A DNA stretch of 16,639 nucleotides, taken from contig JADJOO010000041.1 in the NCBI GenBank assembly GCA_016713725.1, positions 1 to 16,639 on the forward strand. Reading direction: 5' to 3'. Below are positions 7,401 to 15,540 of the stretch, in pieces. Under the pieces are notes generated by a model that was not told the origin of the DNA, did no database searches, and saw only the letters and a list, made by a program, of their open reading frames with translations. The DNA is from Pseudomonadota bacterium (GTDB lineage: Bacteria; Pseudomonadota; Gammaproteobacteria; Steroidobacterales; Steroidobacteraceae). The translations under genes and the position numbers were made by a program. The first letter of the stretch is position 1, and every line of letters begins with the position of its first letter.

Positions 7401-8728
7401 ATGGCGCGAGACCTGACCCGGAGCAACGCTCATTTCCGGCGGGCCGTCAAACGCCTGCCCCTGGTGTCGCCTCGAACTTCCGCTTCTGGGGCGAAGAGCG
7501 GACCATCTACGTCAAGCACGGTCGCGGCGCGCGCGTGACCGACATCGACGACAACGAGTACGTCGACTACCGCCTGGGCTACGGCCCGGCGATCCTCGGC
7601 TACGCCGATCCTCGCGTCGACGAAGCCGCGCGCAAAGGCATGGACGTCGGCGGCGTATTCGCGCTTTCGACCGAGCGCGAGCTGGCCGTCGCCGAGCGCA
7701 TCGCCCGCATGGTGCCGGCCGCGGAACTCGTGCGCTTCTCGAACTCCGGCACGGAAGCCGTGATGGCCAGGCTGCGCCTGGCCCGTGCCTACACCGGCAG
7801 GGACGACTACGTCATCCTCGAAGGCAGCTACCACGGGTTGTTCGATGCCGCGATGTGGTTCACGCCGATGGACAAGTGGAACGAGGTAGGCGAGCCGACC
7901 GTGTATCCCTACAGCGAAGGCGTGCCGGTCGGGCTGCGCAGCTTCGCCCACTTCGTGCAGGCGAACGATGCCAACCAGCTCGAGGACGTGTTCAAGCGTG
8001 CCGCCGGGCGCATCGCCTGCCTGCTGATCGAGCCGATCATGGGCAACTGCCTCGGGATCGCCGCCGAACCGGAATACCTGCGCGCCGCACGCGCCCTCTG
8101 CGACAAGCATGGGGTCGTGCTGCTGATCGACGAAGTGAAGACCGGGTTTCGCGTGGCCCGCGGCGGCGTGCAGCAGCTCTACGGCGTCGACGCCGATCTC
8201 TGCACGTTCGCGAAGGCGATCGGCAACGGCTATCCGATCTCGGTGCTCGCGGGACGCGAGGAAATCATGCGCAAGCTCGGTCGTGGCGTCGCCCACGGCG
8301 GAACCTACACCGCGCATTCCGTCGCACTGGCAGCGGCCGAGAAAACGCTGGAGATCCTCGAAGAGACCGATGCGCTCGAACGGGTCGCGGACTACGGCAC
8401 GCGCCTGCGCGACGGCATGCGCGCCGTGTTGCAGTCGCGCGGCATTCCGCACAGCTTCGTCGGCCACCCGTCGATGAGCGGGCTGTATTTCGCGCACGAG
8501 CCGCCGCGCAACTACCGCGACTGGAAGCGCAGCGACTATTCGTTCTACGACGCCATGGCGCGCGTGCTGCATGACGAGCGAATTCTCTGCGAGCCGGACT
8601 CGCGGGAGCCCTGGTTCGTGTCGGCAGCGCACGACGACTCGTGCCTGGCGGACACGATGCGAGCTTTCGAAATCGCGGTCGACACCACCCTGCGCACGGG
8701 CGGCGCCGGACACCGGCGGCCGGCTTGA
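7401..8728 (+). CDS. Class III PLP-dependent aminotransferase (glutamate-1-semialdehyde aminotransferase-like), one frameshift near 7457-7466
   Basis: This is a fold-type I PLP enzyme of the class III family that moves an amino group between an amine or amino acid and a keto acid or aldehyde. GGAGG (7388-7392) sits 8 nt before ATG 7401, giving MARDLTRSNAHFRRAVKRLP. The reading then jumps one frame at the CCCC run near 7458 to GVASNFRFWGEERTIYVKHG, which continues to the stop at 8728. Restoring one base gives about 442 residues. Family features in the second frame are RFSNSGTEAVM, EGSYHGLFDA, LLIDEVKTGFR (the Asp that contacts the PLP ring) and FAKAIGNGYP, whose Lys codon at 8213-8215 is the Schiff-base lysine. 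The stop overlaps the likely TTG start of the next gene as TTGA. It is first in a four-gene run with two FAD oxidoreductases and a GcvT homologue. The substrate is unknown. The break may be a sequencing indel, since everything after it is well conserved. Confidence 0.85.
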
Positions 8729-10326
8729 GCGGGACGACGCTCGACGCGATCGTCGTCGGCGCCGGCCACAACGGCCTGGTGGCCGCGTGCTACCTCGCGC
8801 GCGCCGGCCTCAAAGTGCAGGTGCTCGAACGCAACGACTACGTCGGCGGCGCGGCCGTGAGCCGCCAGCTGTACCAGAACTTTACCTATTCGAACTGCTC
8901 GTACGTCTGCAGCCTGCTGCGCCCGGAGATCATGCGCGCGCTGGAACTGCCGAAGTACGGACTGCAGATCATCCCGTACGACGGTGGATGCACGATGATG
9001 AGCGATGGCGGGCATCTCGCCATCTACGACAACCACGACGCGCTGCGCCGCGAGATCGGCCGGCACTCGCAGCGCGACGCCGAGGCCTACGACCGCTATT
9101 CGCGCGACGTGATGCGGCAATGCAAGTTCATCAAGCCGTTGCTGTTGCGCGAACCTCCCGACCCCACGTCGTTCCGGCCGCGCGACATCGGATCGCTGCT
9201 CGACCTGGGGATCCGGCTGAATCGCCTTGGTTCCGAGCGCATCCACGACACGCTGCGCTTCTGGACCATGAGCGCCGCGGACTTTCTCGACGAGTACTTC
9301 GAGAGCGAGATCGTCAAGGCGCACTTTGCCGGCAGCTCGATCATCGGCACCGCGCTCGGGCCGCGCTCGCCCGGCACGGCCTATGTGCTGCTGCACCACT
9401 ACATGGGCGAGATCGACGATACCGTCGGCGCCTGGGGTTTCGCGCGTGGCGGCATGGGCGCGGTCACCGCTGCGCTGGCAGCGTCTCTGCAGGCGAGCGG
9501 GGGGACGATCCGGACCGGCGCCGGGATCGATCGAATCGTCGTTCGCAATGGGCGCGCCGTCGGCGTCGTGCTGCACGATGGCGAGGAGATCCGCGCATCG
9601 CGGGTGCTCTCGAGCATGGACGTCAAGCGCACGTTTCTCGAGTCGGTCGACGAGAAGGAACTGCCGGGCGAGTTAGTGCAGCAGGTACGCAACTTCAAGA
9701 TCCGCGGTTCGTCGGGCAAGCTCAACATCGCGCTCGACGGGCTGCCCGTGTTCCCGGCGATTCCTGCAGGCGCGCCGTGCTCACGTGGCGACATGCACGT
9801 CACCGATACGATCGAGATGATGGAACGTGCCTACGACGACTGGAAGGAGGGGGCGTGGTCGCGCGCGCCATACATCGACATGCTGATCCCGTCGCAGATC
9901 GACCCCACCATGGCGCCCGACGGCAAGCACTACATGTCGGTCTTCGTGCAGTACTGCCCGTACCAACTCGCAAGCGGCCCGTGGGACGCGGAGAAGCGCC
10001 GGGCGTTCGGCGATACGGTCATCGACACCATCGCGCGCCACAGCCCCAACTTCAAAAGCCTGATCCTGCACGCAGAAGTGCGCACACCCTGGGACATCGA
10101 GCGGGAGGTCGGGCTGACCGAAGGCAACATTTTCCAGGGTGAACTCACCATGGACCAGTTGCTGTTCAACCGGCCGATTCCAGGGTACGCGCAATACCGC
10201 ACACCCCTGCAGGGACTTTACCTGTGCGGATCGAGCACGCATCCGGGCGGTGGCGTGATGGGCGCGCCTGGCGCGAATGCCGCGAACGCGGTGCTGCGCG
10301 ATCTGGGCCGGACGGTGCCTCGGTGA
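8725..10326 (+). CDS. PYROXD2/phytoene desaturase-like FAD-dependent oxidoreductase (first of tandem pair)
   Basis: This flavoprotein of about 533 residues has an N-terminal dinucleotide-binding fold, VVGAGHNGLVAACYLARAG, followed by VLERNDYVGGAAV. The C-terminal FAD-contact segment is GLYLCGSSTHPGGGVMGAPG. It is typical of the PYROXD2 (pyridine nucleotide-disulphide oxidoreductase domain protein 2)/carotenoid desaturase-like branch of the amine oxidase superfamily. TTG 8725 is chosen as start because it overlaps the upstream stop as TTGA and begins just before the nucleotide fold. In-frame GTG 8641 is possible but would add 28 unlike-family residues. There is no clear Shine-Dalgarno, consistent with coupled translation. 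The frame is intact. A second copy follows after 37 bp and a GcvT homologue after that, which suggests oxidation of an amine or methylamine intermediate. That function is inference; homologues are often only labelled NAD(P)/FAD-dependent oxidoreductase. Confidence 0.85.
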   Translation: MSGTTLDAIVVGAGHNGLVAACYLARAGLKVQVLERNDYVGGAAVSRQLYQNFTYSNCSYVCSLLRPEIMRALELPKYGLQIIPYDGGCTMMSDGGHLAIYDNHDALRREIGRHSQRDAEAYDRYSRDVMRQCKFIKPLLLREPPDPTSFRPRDIGSLLDLGIRLNRLGSERIHDTLRFWTMSAADFLDEYFESEIVKAHFAGSSIIGTALGPRSPGTAYVLLHHYMGEIDDTVGAWGFARGGMGAVTAALAASLQASGGTIRTGAGIDRIVVRNGRAVGVVLHDGEEIRASRVLSSMDVKRTFLESVDEKELPGELVQQVRNFKIRGSSGKLNIALDGLPVFPAIPAGAPCSRGDMHVTDTIEMMERAYDDWKEGAWSRAPYIDMLIPSQIDPTMAPDGKHYMSVFVQYCPYQLASGPWDAEKRRAFGDTVIDTIARHSPNFKSLILHAEVRTPWDIEREVGLTEGNIFQGELTMDQLLFNRPIPGYAQYRTPLQGLYLCGSSTHPGGGVMGAPGANAANAVLRDLGRTVPR

Positions 10327-10363
10327 GCGTTGCGGCACGCGCGCCAGGCCGGAAGGTGCCACG

Positions 10364-11945
10364 GTGAGCGCCGTGCAGCCTGCCGCGCGTTACGACTGCA
10401 TCGTCATCGGGGGCGGTCACAACGGCCTGGTCTGCGCCGCGTACCTGGCCAGGGCAGGGCGCTCGGTGCTGGTGCTCGAGGCCGCCGCGCAGGTAGGCGG
10501 CGCCGCCGTCACGCACGAGTTTGCTCCGGGCTACCGGGTCTCGGCCTGCGCTCACGTCCTGCACCAGATGTCCGCGCGGTTGATCGATGAGCTGGCACTG
10601 GAAGCTCACGGCTTGCGTTTCGCAACAACGCACATGCCAACGTCCGCGCTTTCCCCGGATGGCGAGTCGATCACGTTCGGCCCGGCAGGCTTGTCCGGCT
10701 CGACACGGCTGTCGACGCGTGACGCCGTTGCCTATCCGCGGCTGATCGAGCGGCTTGATCGCTTTGCCCGGCTGCTCGGTCCAGTCCTTGAACAAGAGCC
10801 GCCCCAACTCGGCACCACCGCGTGGTCGGACCGCGCGGCCTTGCTTGGTCTCGGCTGGCGGGTGCGGCGCCTCGGACGGCGCGACATGCGCGAGCTGCTG
10901 CGCATCGGCGCCATGAACGTCTACGACCTGCTGCAAGAGCAGTTCGACTCGCCGCTGTTGCAGGGGCGCTGGGCTCTCGATGCGGTCCTCGGCACGAATT
11001 TCCGGTCCCCGCTCGCCGGGAACCGTGCTCACGTTGCTCTACCGCCTGGCTGCGCAAAGCGGTGCGGGTCCGCGGACGCTGTCGCAGCCACTCGGCGGCA
11101 TGGGTGCGGTGTGCGACGCGTTGGCGCGAGCGGCTGCAGCAGCGGGCGCCACCATCCGCACGGACGCCCCGGTGGGTCGTGTGCTGGTCGAGAACGACAC
11201 CGCCTGCGGCGTGCTGCTCGACTCAGGAGAGCGCATCGCGGCGCGCACGGTGATCTCCAGCGCCGACCCGAAGACGACGCTGCTGCGGTTGCTCGGTGCG
11301 GAACACCTCGACACCGGCTTCGTGCGCAAGGTCAGCCATCTGCGCACCAACGGCCTCGCGGCCAAGCTGCACCTCGCGCTCGACTCGGCGCCGAGATTCA
11401 CCGGCCAGGAAGCAACGGCGCTCGGCGGCCGCCTGCTGGTGGCGCCGTCGCTCGATTACATCGAGCGCGCCTTCAATCACAGCAAGTACGGCGAATACTC
11501 TGCCGCGCCGGCCATCGAAGTCACCGTGCCGACCGTGTGCGATCCGGCGCTCGCGCCGCCGGGGGGGCACGTGATGTCGGCAGTCGTCCAGTACGCGCCC
11601 TACGAGCTGCGCGACGGGTGGGAAGCGGAGCGCGTACGCATGGCCGACAAGGTCATCGAGGTACTCGAACGCTTCGCGCCCGGTCTGCGCAGCCAGGTGC
11701 GCGCGTGCGAGCTGCTGACGCCTCTCGACATCGAGCGGAAATTCCGGATCACCGGGGGGCATTGGCACCATGCGGAACTCGCGTTCGACCAGTTCTTCAT
11801 GCTGCGTCCCGTGCCGGGAGCCGCGCAGTACCGCACGCCGCTGCCGGGGCTTTACCTGTGTGGCGCCGGGTCCCACCCAGGCGGCGGCGTGATGGGCACG
11901 GCCGGCCGCAACGCCGCACGACACGTACTGGCCAAGGCGTCCTGA
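10364..11945 (+). CDS. PYROXD2/phytoene desaturase-like FAD-dependent oxidoreductase (second of tandem pair), one frameshift near 11002
   Basis: A paralogue of the preceding gene. GTG 10364 follows GGAAGG (10351-10356) by 7 nt, and the FAD fold VIGGGHNGLVCAAYLARAG starts at about residue 14. The first frame runs to DAVLGTNF near 11000. One extra base, probably a C at 11002-11003, then moves the reading to GPRSPGTVLTLLYRLA, which continues to TGA 11945 with the expected GLYLCGAGSHPGGGVMGTAG at the C-terminus. Removing that base gives about 526 residues, the same size as the first copy. The same landmark (GPRSPGTAYVLLHHYMG) occurs in the first copy, which locates the shift well. The next start is 1 bp after the stop. 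The break may be a sequencing error. The tandem pair could form a heteromer, as do two-subunit flavin amine oxidases, but nothing in the sequence proves it. Confidence 0.82.
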
Positions 11946-11946
11946 C

Positions 11947-13159
11947 ATGCACGACGAGTCCCAGCGCCCGCCGCACTACCTGCAGCCGCTGCTGCCGACA
12001 CCGTTCCATCCGCGCGCGCGCGCCTTGAGCCAGCTCGACAGCTTTATTCCGTGGAGCGGATACACGACCGTCGACGTCTTCACGACGGTCGAGCAGGAAT
12101 ACTTCGCCATCCGTAACGCTGCGACGCTGTACGACCTGACGCCGATGGTGAAGTACCGCGTGGCCGGCCCGGATGCCGCGCGGTACCTCAATCGCCTGGT
12201 CACGCGCGACGTCGCCAGACTCAAGTTGAACCGGGTCTGCTATTGCGTCTGGTGCGATGACCACGGCCACGTGATCGACGACGGCACGATCTTCCGGCTG
12301 GGCGAGAGCGAATACCGGCTGTGCACCGCCGAGCGACAGATCGACTGGCTGCTCGATTCCGCGCGCGGCTTCGACGTCGCCGTCACTGAAGTCACCGAGC
12401 AGATCGCCGCATTGGCACTGCAGGGTCCGACGTCGTGCGCGATCCTGAAGCAGCTTGGGCTCGCTGGCGTGGAACAATTGAAGCCATTCGAGGTTGGCGA
12501 GTTCGTGACCGACGGACCTTGCGCGTCACGGTCTCGCGAACCGGATTCACCGGTGACCTCGGCTACGAGCTGTGGGTCGCGCCCGGGGATGCGCTGCGCC
12601 TGTGGGACACGTTGATGACGCGCGGCCAGTCGCGAGGCATCCGTCCCATCGGTTCCCGCGCGCTGAATCTCGCGCGAATCGAGGCCGGGCTTCCTGGCGC
12701 CAAACGTCGATTTCATCTCGGCCGAGCGGACACTGCGCACCGGCAGTTCGCGCTCGCCGTTCGAACTCGGGCTCGGCTGGCTGGTCGATTTCAGCAAGGG
12801 TCACTTCACGGGCCGTCGGGCCCTGCTCGACGAGCAGAGGCGTGGCCCGTGCCGGCAACTGGTCGGTCTGGACATCGATGGCAACAAGCCGGCCGTGAAC
12901 GCGCTGCTCTACGCGGACCGTTCCGGGCGCAAGGAGGTCGGCAGCGTGTCGTCCGCGATGTGGTCGCCGACCTGCAAGCGCAATCTCGCGCTCGCCATGG
13001 TGGACGCTTCGCCGCATCGCGGTCGGCAGCGTCGTCTGGGCCGAGATCTACCTTAACCGCGAATTGGTGTGGGAGCGTCGGATATGCCGTGCGCGTGTCG
13101 TTGACCGGCCCTTCTTCGCGCCTGACCGGCGTCGCGCGACGCCGCCGGCCGACGTTTGA
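11947..13159 (+). pseudogene. GcvT/aminomethyltransferase-family folate-binding protein, three frameshifts
   Basis: This is a homologue of the glycine-cleavage T protein and of the folate-binding half of dimethylglycine/sarcosine dehydrogenases, about 404 residues after repair. The first frame (from ATG 11947) gives AATLYDLTPMVKYRVAGPDA, VTRDVARLKLNRVCYCVWCD and ALALQGPTSCAIL. It shifts at about 12505-12518 to VTVSRTGFTGDLGYELWVAP. It shifts again at about 12680-12692 to FLAPNVDFISAERTLR and FELGLGWLVDFSKGHFTGRR. A third shift at about 13010-13030 leads to VGSVVWAEIYLNRELVWERR, ending VDRPFFAPDRRRATPPADV at TGA 13157-13159. Every segment is conserved in order, so the gene was recently intact or the sequence has indel errors. 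Members pass oxidised methyl groups to tetrahydrofolate. Beside two FAD oxidases this suggests N-demethylation with one-carbon recovery (inference). It starts 1 bp after the upstream stop. Confidence 0.82.
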
Positions 13160-13176
13160 GCCGTTTGAACACGGCT
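13159..13176 (+). other. Short inverted repeat directly after the GcvT-like stop
   Basis: AGCCGT-TTGAAC-ACGGCT forms a 6-bp stem with a 6-base loop starting at the last base of the stop codon. No T-run follows (GGTTGAG comes next), so it is at best a weak or factor-assisted 3' hairpin. It may mark the end of the aminotransferase-FAD-FAD-GcvT run. Confidence 0.3.
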
Positions 13177-13242
13177 GGTTGAGCGAAACTCCGCGCCGAC
13201 CGGCGCTGTTGGGGTGAGCAGGCGCGCAGCGTCGAGACCCCG

Positions 13243-13270
13243 CACGGCCGCATGTTATATTATGGCCGTG
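13243..13270. promoter_or_regulatory. 28-bp dyad upstream of the carnitine dehydrogenase fusion gene
   Basis: CACGGCC at 13243-13249 and GGCCGTG at 13264-13270 are perfect 7-base inverted arms around an AT-rich 14-base centre containing TATATT (13256-13261), a possible -10 box. The arm centres are 21 bp apart, about two helical turns, as expected for a dimeric repressor. It lies 63 bp before ATG 13334. The downstream BetI-like regulator is a plausible binder, but this is inference. Confidence 0.5.
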
Positions 13271-13333
13271 ACAAAACGCGTGGCCGCCGCAACTGCCTGC
13301 GCGCGGGTGCAATGACGACAAGGGGAGCCCCCA

Positions 13334-14791
13334 ATGCGTGCAGTGAAGACCCTGGGCTTGCTCGGCACCGGCGTGATCGGCGCGGGCTGGGCCGCGCGCG
13401 CACTGCACTTCGGGATCGACGTCGTTGCGGCGGACGTGAAGCCCGGGATGGAGGCCTGGCTGCGCGCTGCAGTCGCCAACGCCGAGCCCGCACTGGCCCG
13501 GCTGACGCTGGCCCCGCTGCCGCCGAAAGGCGCGCTGTCCTTTACGACGAGCCTGGCCACGATGGCAACCAGGGCCGACTTCATCCAGGAGAACATCCCG
13601 GAGCAGCTCGAGCTCAAGCAGCGAATGCTGGCCGAGGTCAGCCGGGAGGCGGCGCCGGACGTGATCATTGCCTCGAGCACGTCCGGACTGACGCCGACGG
13701 ACCTGCAGCGCGACATGCGCGCGCCCGAGCGATTCTGTGTCGCGCATCCCTTCAACCCGGTGTACCTGCTGCCGCTCGTGGAGCTGGTGGGCGGCCAGCA
13801 GACGTCCCAGCAGACGATCGATGCGGCAAAGGTCTTCTTCACGTACATCGGCATGCACCCGTTGCAGGTGCGGCGTGAGGTCCCTGGACACCTCACGGAT
13901 CGGCTGCAGGAGGCGCTATGGCGTGAAATCCTGCACCTGGTCAACGACGGCGTCGCGACCACGGGTGAACTCGACGAGTCGATCATCTACGGCCCCGGCC
14001 TGCGCTGGGCCGGCATGGGCACCAACCTCATCTACCATCTCGCGGGCGGCGAGACGGGCATGCGCCACATGCTGGCGCAGTTTGGACCGTGCCTGAAGTG
14101 GCCGTGGACGAAACTCGAGGCACCCGAACTCACCGAGACGCTGATCGACCGCATGGTGGAGGGCACGCAGGCGCAGGCCGCAGGGCGCTCCATCCGCGAA
14201 CTCGAGCGGCTGCGCGATGACTACCTGGTGACGATCCAGCAGGTACTGCGCGAACACGACATCGGCGCCGGGTCCACCCTGCGCGCGCTCGAGGCGCGCC
14301 TGTATGCGGATGCCGCCCGCGATGAGGCCCCCGAGCCGGCGAGCGTGGGTCAGCCGCTGCGCGTTCTCGGCACGTACGTGCGCCCGGAGTGGATCGACTA
14401 CAACGGCCACATGAGCGAGTCGCGCTACCTGCAGGTCTTTGGCGACGCCATGGATGCGCTGTATCGGCGCGTGGCGCGCATGTTCTACACGGTCGAGTCG
14501 CACCTGGTGCACATGGCCGAAGCGCGGGTCAACGAGCCGCTCGAGGTGACCACGCAGGTACTGGCGCTCGACGACCAGCGCCTGCACGTCTTTCACCGCC
14601 TGTACCGCACGAGCGATTCGACGATGCTCGCCACCGCCGAGCAGATGCACCTGCACGTCGACACGGCCAATCGCAAGGCAGCGCCGATTCACGGCGCGGT
14701 GCGAACCCGGCTTGGGCAGTTGAGCAGCGCGCACGCGAACCTGCCGGTCCCGCCCGAGGCGGGCCGTCACGTCGGTCCGCGAGTGCAGTAA
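13334..14791 (+). CDS. lcdH: L-carnitine 3-dehydrogenase fused to betainyl-CoA-type thioesterase
   Basis: A bifunctional 485-residue protein. Residues 1-320 are a 3-hydroxyacyl-CoA-dehydrogenase-type NAD enzyme matching L-carnitine dehydrogenase, which oxidises carnitine to 3-dehydrocarnitine. The NAD fold is LLGTGVIGAGWAAR (9-22). Active-site landmarks are SSTSGL (114-119), AHPFNP (His138, Asn141) and ELVGG, followed by REVPGHLTDRLQEALWREIL and IIYGPGLRWAGMG. Residues 340-470 form a hot-dog thioesterase domain with YVRPEWIDYNGHMSESRYL (Asp355 in the conserved DYNGHM), the part assigned to betainyl-CoA hydrolysis in carnitine catabolism. AGGGGAG (13320-13326) precedes ATG 13334 by 7 nt. The frame is intact and the length is as expected for the fused form. 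The beta-keto acid cleavage enzyme usually beside it is not in this window. It is followed after 6 bp by a TetR gene, probably in one transcript. Confidence 0.9.
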   Translation: MRAVKTLGLLGTGVIGAGWAARALHFGIDVVAADVKPGMEAWLRAAVANAEPALARLTLAPLPPKGALSFTTSLATMATRADFIQENIPEQLELKQRMLAEVSREAAPDVIIASSTSGLTPTDLQRDMRAPERFCVAHPFNPVYLLPLVELVGGQQTSQQTIDAAKVFFTYIGMHPLQVRREVPGHLTDRLQEALWREILHLVNDGVATTGELDESIIYGPGLRWAGMGTNLIYHLAGGETGMRHMLAQFGPCLKWPWTKLEAPELTETLIDRMVEGTQAQAAGRSIRELERLRDDYLVTIQQVLREHDIGAGSTLRALEARLYADAARDEAPEPASVGQPLRVLGTYVRPEWIDYNGHMSESRYLQVFGDAMDALYRRVARMFYTVESHLVHMAEARVNEPLEVTTQVLALDDQRLHVFHRLYRTSDSTMLATAEQMHLHVDTANRKAAPIHGAVRTRLGQLSSAHANLPVPPEAGRHVGPRVQ

Positions 14792-14797
14792 CCAGCC

Positions 14798-15526
14798 ATG
14801 CCGAAGGCAGTGGACCATGACGAGCGCCGCGAGCAGATCGCCCATGCCGCCTGCATCGTCGTGGCGAACCACGGCTTCGAGCAGGCCACCGTGGTTCGCA
14901 TCGCGCGTGCCGCCGGCTACACCACGGGCATGCTGCCCCACTATTTTTCGTCGAAGCAGGACATCCTGCTGGCCGCGCTGCGCGGCTCAGTCTGCTGCGC
15001 ATCGAAGCGCGCTTGAACGAAGCCGGCAGCCAGGGGCCGGACCTGCTCGCCGTTCTGACCGAGGCGCTGCCGATCGACGAATCGCGTTTCCAGGAGTGCG
15101 CGTTCTGGACGGCGTTCTGGGGCCAGGTCTCGACCGACAGCGACGCGAGGCGGCTCAATGCCTGGGTGCACCGCGAGTATGCGAAGCTGTTCCGCAAGTG
15201 CTCCTTTCGCCACGCACTGGCCGCAGTCCGCGCAATGGACGCCGGCGTTGCGAGCGCAAGTGTTACCCTCGATCACGACGTTCATCGGGCTGACGGCCAG
15301 CGCCGTGACGAGCCCCGCCGACTGGCCCGCCGCGCGGCAAGTGGAACAACTGGGCATGCAGTTGCAGATGCTCCGGCGCTGGGCGGCGAACGCCGGCCGT
15401 GCGGAACCGGCGGTCCTGCGCCGCCGCCCGCCACGCGGACGCCCGTCCGCAGCAAAACCTGCGTCCCGAACTGCGAGCCGCACCTCGACTCGAGGCTCGA
15501 CCCGATCTTCCACCAAGCCACGCTAG
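14798..15526 (+). pseudogene. BetI-like TetR family regulator, two frameshifts
   Basis: A TetR repressor of the BetI type, which in other bacteria answers choline/betaine-like ligands. ATG 14798 gives MPKAVDHDERREQIAHAACI, then helix-turn-helix AGYTTGMLPHYFSSKQDILL. The frame breaks near 14988-14992 and resumes as LLRIEARLNEAGSQGPDLLA and AFWTAFWGQVSTDSDARRLN. It breaks again near 15196-15210 and resumes as LRAQVLPSITTFIGLTASAV and DWPAARQVEQLGMQLQMLRR. The two shifts cancel, so the total is 243 codons. The last 35 codons (arginine/serine/threonine-rich, to TAG 15526) look unlike the family and may reflect a third shift. It lies 6 bp after the carnitine dehydrogenase gene and 14 bp before the acyl-CoA dehydrogenase start, so it is probably their local regulator. 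Damage may be sequencing error rather than real inactivation. Confidence 0.78.
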
Positions 15527-15540
15527 ACGGCAGCGACACC

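Noticed and set aside
7430..8713. 427-codon minus-strand open frame opposite the aminotransferase.
   Set aside because: No recognisable motif; His/Arg/Ala-rich antisense composition, while the plus strand has the PLP lysine and class III motifs.
8571..10142. 523-codon plus-strand open frame overlapping the first FAD oxidoreductase in another frame.
   Set aside because: It is extremely Arg/Ala-rich with no domain, and the adjacent frame encodes a complete flavoprotein.
13322..13331. GGGG-AG-CCCC next to the start of the carnitine dehydrogenase, considered as a hairpin masking the ribosome site.
   Set aside because: A two-base loop cannot form a stable hairpin; the purine-rich part is a normal Shine-Dalgarno.
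13916..14941. 341-codon minus-strand open frame opposite the carnitine dehydrogenase fusion.
   Set aside because: It is antisense to a well-conserved intact gene and has no motif of its own.
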